Source: Haematobia irritans
Taxonomy: Eukaryota; Arthropoda; Insecta; Diptera; Muscidae
Assembly: GCF_050003625.1 (NCBI RefSeq)
Contig: NC_134398.1
Location: 88,921,832-88,985,831, forward strand
Length of the DNA stretch: 64,000 nt
Direction: 5' to 3'
Part shown: positions 48,216 to 59,550 of the stretch, piece by piece
How the letters are laid out: each line of letters opens with the position of its first letter
How positions within the stretch are numbered: the first letter of the stretch is position 1
Program-made: the position numbers and the translations under genes
The notes under the pieces: generated by a model
Databases searched by the model: none
The model's input: the letters and a program-made list of their open reading frames with translations, nothing else
Told to the model about the DNA's origin: nothing

Positions 48216-48945
48216 TGTCATCCACAAATTTCAACTCACTCGGATGAAATTTACTCCTCCAAGAGGCTTCAAAACCAAATCTCGGGATCGGTTTATATGG
48301 GGGCTATAAATGATTATGGACTGATATGGACCACATGGTTGTTACATATCATATACTACCACCACGTACCAAATTTCAACCAGATCGGATGACTTTTGCT
48401 TCTCCAAAAGGCACCGGAGGTCAAATCTGGCGATCGGTTTATATGGGAGCTATATATAATTATGGACTGATAGGAACCAATTCCTGCATGGTTGTTGGAT
48501 ACCATATACTAACATCACGTACCAAATTTCAACCGAATGGGAAGAATTTTGCTCTTCCAAGGTGGTCCGGAGGTCAAATCTGGAGATCGGTTTATATGGG
48601 GGCTATATATAATTATGGACCGATATGGACCAATTTTTGCATGGTCATTAGAGACCATATACTAACATCATGTACCAAATTTCTGCCGGATCGGATGAAA
48701 TGGCCCATTTGCAATACCATCCGACCTACATCAATAACAACTACTTGTGCCAAGTTTCAAGTCGATAGCTTGTTTCGTTCGGAAGTTAGCGTGATTTCAA
48801 CAGACGGACGGACATGCTCAGATCGACTCAGAATTTCACCACGACCCAGAATATATATACTTTATGGGGTCTTAAATCAATATTTCGATGTGTTACAAGC
48901 GGAATGACAAAGTTAATATACCGCCCATCCTATGGTGGAGGGTAT
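48199..48945 (-). mobile_element. Family A element, copy 5, truncated
   Basis: The TACCCTCC end (GGTGGAGGGTAT) is followed by AAAAA, the usual target. Four diverged repeat units are kept, but the hairpin end and the 28-bp array are gone. The broken side joins mariner text at GGGAACTTCTACG, where mariner (GGGAACTATG) and family A (GGAACTTCTAC) share GGAACT. A microhomology deletion is the likely cause. Confidence 0.7.
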
Positions 48946-49190
48946 AAAAACGAATTTTGACAAAAAAAATATGTGTTGTTCTTTGTTAGACCGGGGACTT
49001 ATCAGCCAACCTGTTACACCCGAATCCCGAGAACGGCAGCGATCTACCGCAACCGACCAGTGAATTTAGTAAACACCAACATTTGCAATCTTAAAACACC
49101 AATTGGTAAAAAAAATTCAACCACCAATATCCAATGCAACCGACGACCGTCGGTGTTTGTTAGTATGAGTGTTGATCTCTCGAAAACACC

Positions 49191-49478
49191 GCACACAAAA
49201 AAATTTCACGAAAAATTTTCCAATTAAAATTTTAATTGAGTTTTAAAAATATTCAATTAAAAATTTAATTGATTCAACAAATTTTTTAATTGAAACAAAA
49301 ATCCATCACAAAAATAATAGTATCAATTAATTTTTTAATTGGATCAATTAACTTATTAATTAACTTCAATTAATTTTTTAATTGATACTATCATTTCTGT
49401 GATTGAAGACATTTCAATTAAAAATTAATTGGATCAATTAATTTCGTGATTGAATCAGAAAAAAATTTTTTTGTGTGC
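49191..49478. mobile_element. MITE family I, copy with clear ends
   Basis: 16-bp inverted ends GCACACAAAAAAATTT / AAATTTTTTTGTGTGC. The interior is built of CAATTAA palindromes. A target duplication is not obvious. Confidence 0.6.
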
Positions 49479-49656
49479 GTAGTAAAGCAATCACACAAAT
49501 TGGTTACCCATATCTCAGCAGTTTGGTATTCTCTTATTTATTACTCTCTCAATTCTCTTGAGCTAACTAACTAGTAACTGCTAGTAATTGTTGTTGTTGA
49601 GTGCAATCACACTTAAGTGCCAACCTCGTTTTTTGTTTACCGAGCGTTGTTACGAT

Positions 49657-49966
49657 CAAAGATAATAAAAGAGGAAGATGGGAGATTGGCTACTGAGCAC
49701 ATCAAACCATTTACCACATTAGTTTAATATAAAAATAAAAAAAAACTAAGAGCACGAAATAAATTTCCAAAAAGGGGAAAATGTAATTTTTTTTTTGTTG
49801 TTGGCTAAAATTTATCATTGTTTCATTAAGAAAATTAAATTTTTCATTTAAAAAATAAAAACTAAAAACAACTAAAAGGTTACAAACATGTATTAAACTA
49901 ATCTGGTAAATGCAACATTTGGTATGACGCAAGCCAATCTCCCATCTTCCTCTTTTATTATCTTTG
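49657..49966. mobile_element. hAT-type MITE family K, copy 1
   Basis: Inverted ends of about 33 bp (CAAAGATAATAAAAGAGGAA ... and its partner ending TTATCTTTG). 8-bp duplication GTTACGAT at 49649-49656 and 49967-49974. 310 bp, non-coding. The 8-bp target and CA start fit hAT. Confidence 0.85.
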
Positions 49967-49974
49967 GTTACGAT

Positions 49975-50934
49975 GTCGATTGGTTTATGATTGCAAGACA
50001 CTGCATACGAACATTGTTATATATTATTGGTGTTTTTATTCTCGCATTTGTATCAATGTAAAAGATCGCATGGTAATTGGTGTCTTACTCACTGCCACCG
50101 ACATTTTGTGGGTAAGATTGCAAAAAACGAAACGAAAAAAAGCCACCAGTTGCAGTTCTCTGCACCCGATGTCCGTGGAAACTGTAATTTTAAATTAAAC
50201 CTCTGCCAACGTGCCATCTGAGGGGGACTTTTGGGAGAAAGTTTGTTTCATCAATGTCACTCGAAATTAAATTAATGGTCTCTAGCCTCTAATGTCCATA
50301 ACTGATAGACCATTTATAAATCGTTGTTTCACCATTTTACTTCTATAGAAACAATATTCGTAACTATCCAGCTATTCCTGTCATCTGTTGTATGGTAGTG
50401 GTTATTTAAAATTCCGCCCGTCCTAATTTATGGCAGTTTATGTTTGTTTTATATATCCGACACATTACATTTTTTAACATCTAAACTTTCTATCTGATTA
50501 GCCCGATATTTTGATATTTGTGTATTTTTCTTTTTTATATAGATTTATTTTTTATAAAATGCCTATATAGACCAATACCAGGATTTTACTTCTTAAACAT
50601 CTGGAAGCCTAATAATATTTTGAATTTTTGTGTTTTCATAAATTCATATTCTGGAGATTGTTGTTATCTACCCATATTTTGATGTGGTCTCTATATAGTC
50701 TTGTGTACTATTTTAATTTATTGGTCTGAAATTAAAATGTAGATTTCTTTACATTCCTAAAATGCTGAGATTTGTGGTCAAATCAAAAATTAAAATTAGA
50801 GTTCTTTTGGGCATATATGTTAAACACATATGGCAAAATAGAATACTTCGGTCTATTTTTGGAACTCTACACCTTAAAATTACAATTGGAATACTGTTAA
50901 AATGAGATTTAGGTACACCACCTGGAGAGGCTAA
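49975..50934. other. Interval without recognisable gene
   Basis: 49980-50220 is less AT-rich and holds two overlapping short frames (YQCKRSHGNWCLTHCHRHFV in one), unrecognised. 50270-50930 is AT-rich, with vague resemblance to decayed family A/C units (CTATATAGACCAATACC). Confidence 0.35.
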
Positions 50935-51094
50935 TAAGAAATTCTGGAGTCGGAGTCTAGCAAAATTGACTCGACTCCACAGCCCTGGTTTTAACTACGC
51001 TTTGTGGAAATCTCAAAATGTGGAGCACAATTCAGTTCAATTTTCGTACGAGTTAGTTTATTCTTCCTATAAAACAGTTTACTTTTTTTCGGTG

Positions 51095-51480
51095 AAAATG
51101 TTCACAGAACTTGCATCTCAATAACTCCATTGTCACGCTTGTTGTGTAGCATGTGACACCGTGTGGTTGAAACCATATGATATGCAAGTCAAACTCTTGC
51201 ATTTTGGCAAAAAAAAATTGGATATCATCTCACGGTAGCGCCCACCATACGCATCATCTTTAAAGATGATGATGCCACCAGCCCACAAACCGCACCAAAC
51301 TGTGACTTTCTCCGCATTGGTAGCTTTTGCAATGCTTCTTGTTTAAGTTACCATCACTCCAAAATGGCCAATTCTGTAGCCATTGAGCCAAAACTGAGCT
51401 TAATTGGTGAACACAATTTTTCGCGCGATAAACTTTCTTAGCAGAGCACTCATTTTGGTAACAAAATTTCAATCATTTAT
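51095..51480 (-). pseudogene. Relic DD41D-type transposase, N-terminal and central piece
   Basis: Minus-strand text parallels the intact gene at 8369-9454: FYQNECSAKK-type start, AQFWLNGYRI (beside catalytic D159), VTVWCGLWAGGII, FKDDAYGGRYREM, and FNHTVSHAT in place of FQQDGATCHTA, so the second aspartate is lost. It is more diverged than the two copies at 8.3 and 24.6 kb, so it is an older lineage. Confidence 0.65.
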
Positions 51481-51829
51481 ATGTTAAGCTTTGTACGTTC
51501 GTACAATGATTCATGGTTAAATTATAAACCAAACTAAAGATGGCAGTAAGAGTCAGCCGTTTAAAGCAGTGTTGCCAAAAATTTTATTGCTATGAAGTCG
51601 TCCTTTCGCAGAACGCTGTGAATTAGTTAACAGAGCAATATGAACATATAACATGACTATACAGCAATCCATCGATTTACGTCGCCTCGGTTTACGTTGT
51701 TTCGATTTACATCGTCGAGTTTTTGCCAACTTTATCAGAAACGCCTTCCATAAGTGGAATAAGTACCAACGATGATGACATCGAAACATTTAACGAACTT
51801 AACGAACTTAACGAAAATTCGTCAAATTC

Positions 51830-52553
51830 TGATTGATATTGCATATATAATATTTGGTTAAAATCGGTTCAGATTTGTATATAGTTCCAATATATATCTT
51901 TCGCCCGATATGTATTTAATTGGCCCTAAAGGCTAGAGTTTTGACTTTATTTGAAATTTTGCACTGAGAGTAAAATTAAGATTTAAGCATTTTCTACCAA
52001 ATTTAGTTCAAGTTGGTTAAGATTTGAATATAACTCCCATAAATATACACCTGATTTGGGAAAATATGGTAGAAAATGTCATATTTACACCCATTTCAAC
52101 GGGATCTTACAGCAATTGATTTTATTTTACACAAAAAAATATTTAACAGACCCAGACTATCCACAGAATCGGACAATATTTAGATAAGGTGGCCAAATAT
52201 TGTCACAAACCCACCTGACCACCTCTCTTGGTGAAATCTAAAGTAGCAAAAATACAAATTCCTCAAATTGTCCTATACCTCTAATATATGTGTATCACCG
52301 GATAAATCACAAATGTACTTTTGTGCAATAAAATGGCTTTAGCTTAATATTTCCCATATTTTTTACTTAATTGTGTTTCGGTCATGGCGTTTATCGATTT
52401 AAATTTAAAGCCCAGATATTTTGTAGAAATATAAAAAAAATCTATAAATCTGAATTAAATATTTGTATTTGTGAATTTAAACCATTATATATCTCTCAAC
52501 AAATTTGAAGCAGTATTATATAGTAAGCACCGCCCGACTTTAGACTTTACTTG
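51830..52553 (+). mobile_element. Family C fragment, copy 4, with hairpin end
   Basis: C units (AAAATCGGTTCAGATTTGTA, CTTTCGCCCGATATGT) and the end ACCGCCCGACTTTAGACTTT ACTTG followed by TTTT. The GGCGGGGC arm of the hairpin is eroded. The TACCCT end is missing. Confidence 0.55.
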
Positions 52554-53815
52554 TTTTAAGTTAATGAATAATTTAATAATTTAGGAAAATAAGACACAAA
52601 AATTACAAACACAATAATTGGCCATACATTTTTGTTTTCTAACTCAATATTAACAAATGAATAATTAATTAGATTTACAAATTTTAGCCAATGGCGATAA
52701 TTAAAAACGAAATTTAGTTTTTTCCTGTGTACAGCGAATCAAGTGGTCATCATCGCCCCAAATATCTAGGTGGCTTTTGAACATTTTTTGTTTTGTTACT
52801 GATCACATTTGACTTTGGAGACATTTTCGTTGTGGATGAATGAAAAACAAAAATATTTTAATCTCCTATCGTAGAATGAATCATTGTTGTTATCGAAAGT
52901 ATCCAGCATTAGAAATGCTAGAAGCCGGAAAATATCAACAACCACCGAAAACAAATGCCACGTAGAAGAAAAAAATTAAATTAAATTACGACATTGCTTC
53001 GACAGTGTTGGGGGACATAGTACAGTGGTCGGAGAAGGGGACAATTTAGTGTTTATTAAAATTTGTTTTTGTTTTTCGCTTTTATTTATGCCATCTAAAA
53101 ATAAAACATAAATTTAATGAATTCTATTTGTTTTATGAGGCCATCATAAAATCGAATGGAAAAGAAAACAGCCGCTTAGAATGAAACGTGTATTCTAGCA
53201 AATCAATGAAATGTATGTTCACTCTAATCAAAAAATAAGAGTAGAACCACCAGACCAAATTAACGAAAGCCAATCAACAAAAGACGGTGTCTGGTTAACT
53301 GAAATGCAGACCACCACCATCACCACCACGAACAACGAGCAAACTAGTTCTTAGCTAAGCTCTTTAATGTCTCGATAAAAATTTAGATTAGTAAGCAAAT
53401 TCCAAGATGATTTGGCCACCATCGTGATCATGTGCGCCTAAGCCAAACAGAAAATAAAATGTTGAATGTGCTCTAGAAGGCAATTTGCATATCATTTTGT
53501 CCGAAGCTAGCAATTTTATATTTCATATACACTGAAGAAAAATACGTTTTTTTTTTTGTTTGACGATCTCAGAGAAAGAACAGTGGAGCAGTCTACGCAC
53601 AACCTAATTCATTCCTCATTCAAACAAACATTCAAAACTTTTGCCCCTCCTTCAAGGATAATGGTATTGATTCCGAGCCAAAGATGCGGCATCTTTCATT
53701 TAAAGAAATTTTTGAGGAAGTTGTCTCATTACTCGAATTTTTGAGATATATTAACAAAGTTTTTCATAAATGTCTTCTTTGGGCCAGCTTTCATTTGAGA
53801 TATAGCACGTATTCA
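52554..53815. other. Interval without recognisable gene
   Basis: Contains a CCACCACCATCACCACCACG simple stretch (53310-53330) and short frames without family resemblance. It is less repeat-like than its surroundings and could be ordinary intergenic or intronic DNA. Confidence 0.35.
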
Positions 53816-53817
53816 TA

Positions 53818-54779
53818 CACCGAAAAAAAAGTGAAGTTTTATAGGAAGAATGAACTACCACGCACGAAAATTGAACTACCGAAATAAACCTAATGTTAAA
53901 AACTTTAATTTTTCTTCTGTTTTTACTTGTACTAACAGCATGTAGAACAAAAATTGTCATTTTGAGAACCTACCTCAATTACTTCACGAGCTATATGAGC
54001 TTGTTCTGAAAACTTGATTCTTGAATTGTGACCAAATGGCCTTACGAAATTAAGAGCTATTTGGCCTATAATATATTTCAAAGTGCGAGAAAAAATACAA
54101 AAAAGAACCCGAAAAAGTATCAGCTATGTATAAATGCCCATTTACTAGGAAAATACAGTAGAAAAATTGTCTCAAATTTTCGTATTTTTCGTTTATTGTT
54201 AAAGAAGTTTATAAAAATGTATTTTGGTGCTCACCAATGTGGAAAATATTTATAGCTTATTTAGATTAAAGCATCTACTTTAAAATAACATCGAGAAATA
54301 AATCGAAACTAAGTGGGAAAATAGAAGTTGGTGTCTTTTTCGAATGTCCTTCTAAGTGGACATCGGTAGTGAAAGGGTTAATGCCCTGTTGTACTTTTAA
54401 ACTGCAGTTCACGAAATAACATCATCTCATAGAAGAAAAATTTAAAGTAAAGAAGAAGAGAAAATTAAAAGTAAAGAAGAAATCATTGGCGCTAAATCAT
54501 GACCATTTTAACCATACATTAGTCCATTCTTACTATTTTTGGGAATCGTACGAAAATGTTCATTTGTTTTAGTTCATATTGAACTTATGTATACGGTCAT
54601 TGAACTTTATACTCATGTTTAGTTCATAAAATTTTTGAGACATACTTAAAAAAAGTAAGATTTCATTAAGCTGTGGAAAATTTGATAAAAATAATAAAAT
54701 TTAACTACAAGCAAATAATTTTTTTTCCAAAAATAAGTTAAATTTAGCGTTAGTTTAACTACGGAAATTTTTTTCTGTG
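53818..54779 (-). mobile_element. Family H element, copy 2, with TA duplication
   Basis: Ends CACCGAAAAAAAAGTGAAG and GGAAATTTTTTTCTGTG, TA at 53816-53817 and 54780-54781. Non-coding, about 960 bp. TA target and CAC-style ends suggest a Tc1/mariner-type MITE. MITE N1 starts directly after the shared TA. Confidence 0.65.
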
Positions 54780-54781
54780 TA

Positions 54782-55259
54782 CACTCAGAAAATGTGAACT
54801 CTCTATTTTACTAAAGCCAATTTAACTTTATTTTAGTTCATGGCATGATTATGTTTAGAGAAAGTTTCCTTTTCTCTAATCATTTTTTTTGCGCACATTA
54901 GTTAAGTACATGAACTAAGAAACGGGGAAAATTATACACAAATGAAGCACAAAGATTTACCAAATTCGTATTTCTCACAAAATAGTTCATTATTTCTTTA
55001 AATTTGTAACTTTTACTACAAATACGTCAGTCATGAACTTCGTATGTCACTAAAGACATTCTTGCAATTTTGAACTCCAATTTTTTCCTTCAAACTACAA
55101 AAAAAATCAAATTGTCGAAAAATATTTACTTATTTTTGTAATATCGGCGTGATGCCAGCGTTTGTAATACTGTTTAGTTCAAGTTTTCTACAAATATTCA
55201 AAATTTTCTAATATTAACCAAAAGTTTTCTTTCTGGTGGGTTCGCTGTTATTTCAGTGT
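54782..55259 (+). mobile_element. MITE family N, complete copy
   Basis: Ends CACTCAGAAAATGTGAACTC and GGGTTCGCTGTTATTTCAGTG, TA at 54780-54781 and 55260-55261. 478 bp, non-coding. Further copies at 25955-26415, 61842-62225 and 20354-20459. Confidence 0.75.
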
Positions 55260-55309
55260 AGCTTCCTTTTTTGGCACTGTCGTGCCCGTGCAAAACATTT
55301 ACTCCCAAC

Positions 55310-55600
55310 ACACAATTTTTTTATGATTCAATCACGAAATTAATTGATCAAATAAATGTTTTAACTGAAATGTCTTCAATCACGAAAATGATAGTATCAA
55401 TAACAGTTTTAATTGGGCATTAAAAAAAACTTGATTGAAAAATTAATTGACTTCATTAGCAAATTTCAATTACTTTTTTAATTGATTCAATTAAAAATGT
55501 AATTGATGTTGATTGCAAAACTCAATTTTTTCATTAAAAACGTAACTATTTTCAATTACTTTTTTAACTGACTTACCCCCTTCTTCATGAAGCTCCGTTA
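55310..55600. repeat. MITE family I, diverged copy
   Basis: CACACAATTTTTTTATGATT at the start, CAATTAA-type palindromes through 55570. The right end is unclear. Non-coding. Confidence 0.45.
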
Positions 55601-56520
55601 GTGCTACGTTAGCTAACGAACTTTTAAACCGTACTATGGACATATCTCCATCTTGCCTATATATTCCATATGTCTGTTAGGAACTTAACTGCTAAAAATT
55701 TTTTCAGTTAAAGTTAACCGGAGAGAAGATATTTCCATTTTACTTTCTGTTAACTGGGAGATAAAGTCTAACGGAGCAACATGAAAATGGTCGTTAATGT
55801 TTTTAGTTTGATTAAAAAATTGAACAAATTCCATCACCTTTTTAATTGATTTAGTGTCCCGAGTTTGATTAAAAGGTTAATGGTATCAATTAATTCTTAA
55901 TTTAAAAATGTTCAATCATTGACTTAATCTCTCTCTCTCCGTTGTGTTTATCTTTTTCTCTCTCTCCCTCTCTCTCTGATGTTTCTAAACATTTATATGT
56001 TTATATGAAATTTTGTAAATTAATATATGTTTGCATCCAGACACATTACATTTAAGAAAATGCAATATCCCAGACATGTACTAAAAATTTGAGTTTCGAA
56101 CTCAAACATATGAAATACAGTCCTTTTCGTCCATTTGAGGTCAAAGATTTCTTATGAATGCGTAGAACATAAATATAATATAAAGTTTTTTCCTTCTTCA
56201 AAAGTCAATAAGTATTAAGTGAAATCGCATTGTCTTTATAGTTAGGTGATTCGCTTTACAAATGGGTATTTTTACTTGAAGGAACATTGTGTCTGACTAA
56301 GATCAACTTGGCTTTGATAGTTCTGAAATTGTAGTAAGGACATTGTCCTTAAATTTGATGTTTTTTGGCATCTCGACAGAGAAAAAAACATTAAGCCCGA
56401 CAAGATGCCTGCCGTCGCAAATAAGCTTCGGCAACAACAACCTTCCGCATTCGTAGAAGCTTTAGACGACAATGACATGTCCCGCCAATGACATGTCACA
56501 CCATGGGCGGAAAATGGCTA
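55600..56520. other. AT-rich interval with a family-B fragment
   Basis: 55978-56140 matches family B (ATATATGTTTGCATCCAGAC, CAAACATATGAAATACAGTC). A CT-rich stretch (CTCTCTCTCTCCG, 55928-55978) precedes it. No gene recognised. Confidence 0.4.
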
Positions 56521-56524
56521 CATC

Positions 56525-56800
56525 CCAGCAAAAAAAGTGGACATTGTACCACAAACATTTTTTGAGAGTGTCCCCGGATCCTCCATCAATTTTTTCCGCT
56601 TCCGATGAAGTTCTTAGAAAATATGCTATTTGGCATTTTAAAACCAAAATTTAAATTTTGGACAATTAAATGTCGCAAAAAGAATAGAAACTCAACAAAA
56701 AGGTAGAAAACAATAATGAAAATAAAATTAAAAATTCTACTCTTAGGAGATTTGAGCCTGTGCCTGCTGAGTTTTTCACATCCATGGAAGATTTGAGCTT
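56525..56800 (+). repeat. Repeat E fragment
   Basis: One diverged 82-bp unit (CCACAAACATTTTTTGAGAG, GCTTCCGATGAAGTTC), then ATTTTGGACAATTAAAT and a B-box complement (GAGATTTGAGCCTGTGCC), the same order as 29835-30260. Confidence 0.5.
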
Positions 56801-57151
56801 GCCCGCAAACAAAATTTTAGACAAAAAAGATCGTTTCTCATTTGCTTTTCGCTGTAGGGAAGTTTATTTCGAAGTATAGGGAAGTTATTTTGGAAGTATA
56901 TTATTTTTAGGCTAAACGTTTATTCTTTTCCAGGATGTAAAAACAATTTCATAAAGACTAACTCAAAAAAATTGAATTTTCTCTCACATCTTTCTCACTT
57001 CAACGAGGTTTTCTAATTCTTAGCACCTTTTTCTGTAATACAAACAATGAAGAAGAAATTATTCGATTTTATATTTTTTTTTTTAAATTTTACATTTCGC
57101 CTGGACGGAGAATCGAACCGCGGACCATGCAATTTGTAAGCCAACACACTA

Positions 57152-58128
57152 CACGGATGAAAAAGACTGTTTTTCATATGTTTGGCTATAAACATTAAAT
57201 GTTTGGAACACAAATTTTTAAACACAATATTTTTGAGTGCAAGCATATAATGTTCATAAACTAGCATAACATGTTTGGGACATATATGTTAATATGTTAG
57301 AACATATTATGTTTGGGACATAAAATGTTTGTAAATATAATATGCTTGGATGCAAACATATATTAATTTAGAAATAGCCTATAAAAATATATGTGTTTAG
57401 TAGCTTGGAGCGCTATTTAACAGGGAGCGATATTGAATTAAGTTGGTGGTTGTTGCTTGTTATTACAAAATTAACATTTTATTTTTCCTTGGGCAATTGA
57501 TCAGCTACTTCTTTGATCCTTACAAACTGTGTGGTCCGCTGTTCGAATCGCCGTCCGGCAAAAGGTAAAATTGAAATAAAAAAAATCATACAATTGAATA
57601 ATTTCTTCTACAATGTTTGTATTACAGAAAAAGGTGCTAAGAACTAAAAAATCTCGTGGAAGTGAGAAAGATGTGGGGGAATATACAATTGGGCAGAAAC
57701 AAAATTTTGAGCATTCAGGTCGAAAACCTATGTTGTTAGCACCTATATTACCTGTTTATTTTCATAATTCATTATGATTGTAAATATATAAATAAATAAA
57801 TAAAATTTTGAGAACAATATTGTTTGGGAGAATTTTTTTTAAGCATATAATATTTTTAGGTGCAAAATGCTTCCAAACATATTATATGTTCACATAATAA
57901 CATATTGTTTTTTGGAAGACAACATTATTGAATTTGGATGCAAAAATACAAAATGTTTGGAACTTAGACTACCCAAACATATATTGTTTAGACCAATATG
58001 CTTTCAAACATATTATATATTGGAAGAGATCAAACATATAAATGTTTGGGCAATACCCAAAAATATATATGCTTGAAGCAAAATATGTTTGGGAGTATAT
58101 GTTACAGAAACGATTTTTTGTGAGCGTG
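57152..58128 (+). mobile_element. Family B element, copy 4, complete
   Basis: Starts CACGGATGAAAAAGACTG, ends CGATTTTTTGTGAGCGTG, with TA at 57150-57151 and 58129-58130. 977 bp. Palindromic CATATGTTTGG motifs at both ends. The central insert is SINE-like S2F (57398-57800). It lies inside SINE S2. Confidence 0.75.
57398..57800 (+). repeat. SINE-like insert S2F inside element B4
   Basis: Begins GTAGCTTGGAGCGCTATTTA, has B-box-like GTTCGAATCGCC near 57543, shares its body with S2 (GTATTACAGAAAAAGGTGCT) and ends in AAATAAATAAATAAA. The same insert is in B1, and B3 lacks it. Confidence 0.55.
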
Positions 58129-58439
58129 TACCCACTGGACTACGTAGCCGTTATAGCATAGCATAGTTTGCGGCGCACACGGGCCGATTAAATAAACTTT
58201 ATTTAAAAGAAACATACATTTCGTTGGGCGCCGTGGAACACCAAAAATTTTTTTACATATATTCCAGAATTCCAAAAAGATGTTCAACATTACATAACAC
58301 AATATTAAGTTTTTACTATGAAACTGTAAAATGTGTCTTATTGAAGTCTTAAAAGAAAGAATAGTGCTTGATATAAATGAAATGGACTGTGTTGTTGGTT
58401 CAATGGTTAAAAAGGTTGGTATGGTTAAAATGGTAATGA

Positions 58440-58640
58440 TTTGGCACCAATGATTTTGTTCTTTACTTTTAGCTAATTTTTTCGTCAATGAGAAGGTGTA
58501 ATTTCATGAATTGCAGCCAAAAAGTACAACAGGACATTAAATTTTCCTCGTTTTGACAAATGTGGAATATAATTTGGTGCAATTTGCGCACGAGGTAGTT
58601 CATTCTTGCTATAAAACAGTTTACTTTCTTTTTTTGGTGA
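58440..58640 (+). repeat. Family H fragment
   Basis: TGAATTGCAGCCAAAAAGTA, GTTCATTCTTGCTATAAAAC and CTTTCTTTTTTTGGTG match the right part of H copies. It shows the H sequence without the G insertion. Confidence 0.5.
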
Positions 58641-58771
58641 TAAGTTTAAATTTAAATTCAATCTTAAGTCAAAAATGCTTATCTATCAAACGTCAATTAA
58701 AAGCCACTATCTATGGTTATAAGAAAATCGCGGAACTGCGATCTTTGTTCAAAACAAAACTGTTCAAAATA

Positions 58772-59154
58772 AAATTTTAGAGACTATTGCGAATCATCTC
58801 CATTACATTTTCCGACATATGATATGTACACAGACATATTTCCGAATATATTGCCCATACACGGCACATATAAGTTTCAATTGCTTACTTATATTTTCAA
58901 ATGTGTTAATAATAATGGACATTATATATTTGCTGGAATCAAACCAATTTTAATACTCGAATATAATCAACAACATAGAGTAATTATGCTGTACCGAAAG
59001 ATTTATGCAACGCATTGATTTTTCTTATACCGGCGAATACAACAACCTTCCTACAGCATATTAAATCCTGCACATCTATATCCTGTTTCAAGAATTCGGT
59101 TAAAGATTACATTAAAACGAATGTGTTAGATATTTTTTCATATTGTATTATAGT

Positions 59155-59155
<1 letters not shown>
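58772..59155 (+). pseudogene. LINE 3' end, same family as 3664-6480
   Basis: DIFPNILPIHGTYKFQLLTY parallels SVFPTVLPIYGIYKMQLLLY of the first LINE. Further on [14 protein letters not shown] is the usual last segment of CR1-type ORF2 products, in a shifted frame. It is strongly 5'-truncated and leads into (TA)n at 59155. Confidence 0.65.
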
Positions 59156-59469
<314 letters not shown>

Positions 59470-59550
59470 TTCTGATATAGCAGTATTAAAAGAATATTTT
59501 CTTCTAAATACCTCAACTGCAGTGAGGATTTATTGTTAAATTAATATATA

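Larger units (their letters stand above)
47006..49014 (+). mobile_element. Irritans-subfamily (Himar1-like) mariner 2, with element A5 inside
   Basis: Both ends complete: ACAGGTTGGCTGATAAGTCC and GGGGACTTATCAGCCAACCT GT, with TA at 47004-47005 and 49015-49016. Its transposase is frameshifted. A family-A fragment (48199-48945) replaces part of the 3' untranslated region. Confidence 0.9.
46398..50987. mobile_element. Possible element G with CAGGGCTGT-type ends
   Basis: Left CTGGGCTGTAGAATCGGAGC, right GACTCGACTCCACAGCCCTG: inverted partners with GAGTCGGAG motifs just inside both. The ends are hAT-like in style, but no 8-bp duplication is seen. The 4.6-kb interior contains mariner 2, I1, K1 and AT-rich filler, with no transposase of its own. 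Two unrelated fragments of one family are an alternative. Confidence 0.35.
45770..51094. mobile_element. Family H element, copy 1, hugely expanded by insertions
   Basis: Left end CACAGAAAAAAAGTTCCG (45770), right end CTTTTTTTCGGTG (51094); these are the inverted ends of the complete copy at 53818-54779. The interior is interrupted by MITE P3 and element G, which holds a mariner and two MITEs. The flanking sequence is a relic DD41D transposon on both sides. Confidence 0.45.
56985..58165 (-). repeat. SINE S2, minus strand, split by element B4
   Basis: 56985-57151 holds the body and B box (GGTTCGATTCTCC on the minus strand). 58129-58165 holds the A-box side (TACGTAGTCCAGTGGG). The join across B4 restores the order of the uninterrupted S2 at 17068-17150. 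Confidence 0.65.

Noticed and set aside
49980..50221. Zinc-finger-like exon (CKRSHGNWCLTHCHRH)
   Set aside because: Cys/His spacing does not fit a standard C2H2 or other finger, and competing frames overlap it.
46398..50987. Element G as a certain hAT transposon
   Set aside because: Ends are suggestive but no 8-bp duplication is visible and no transposase is present; kept only as a low-confidence feature.
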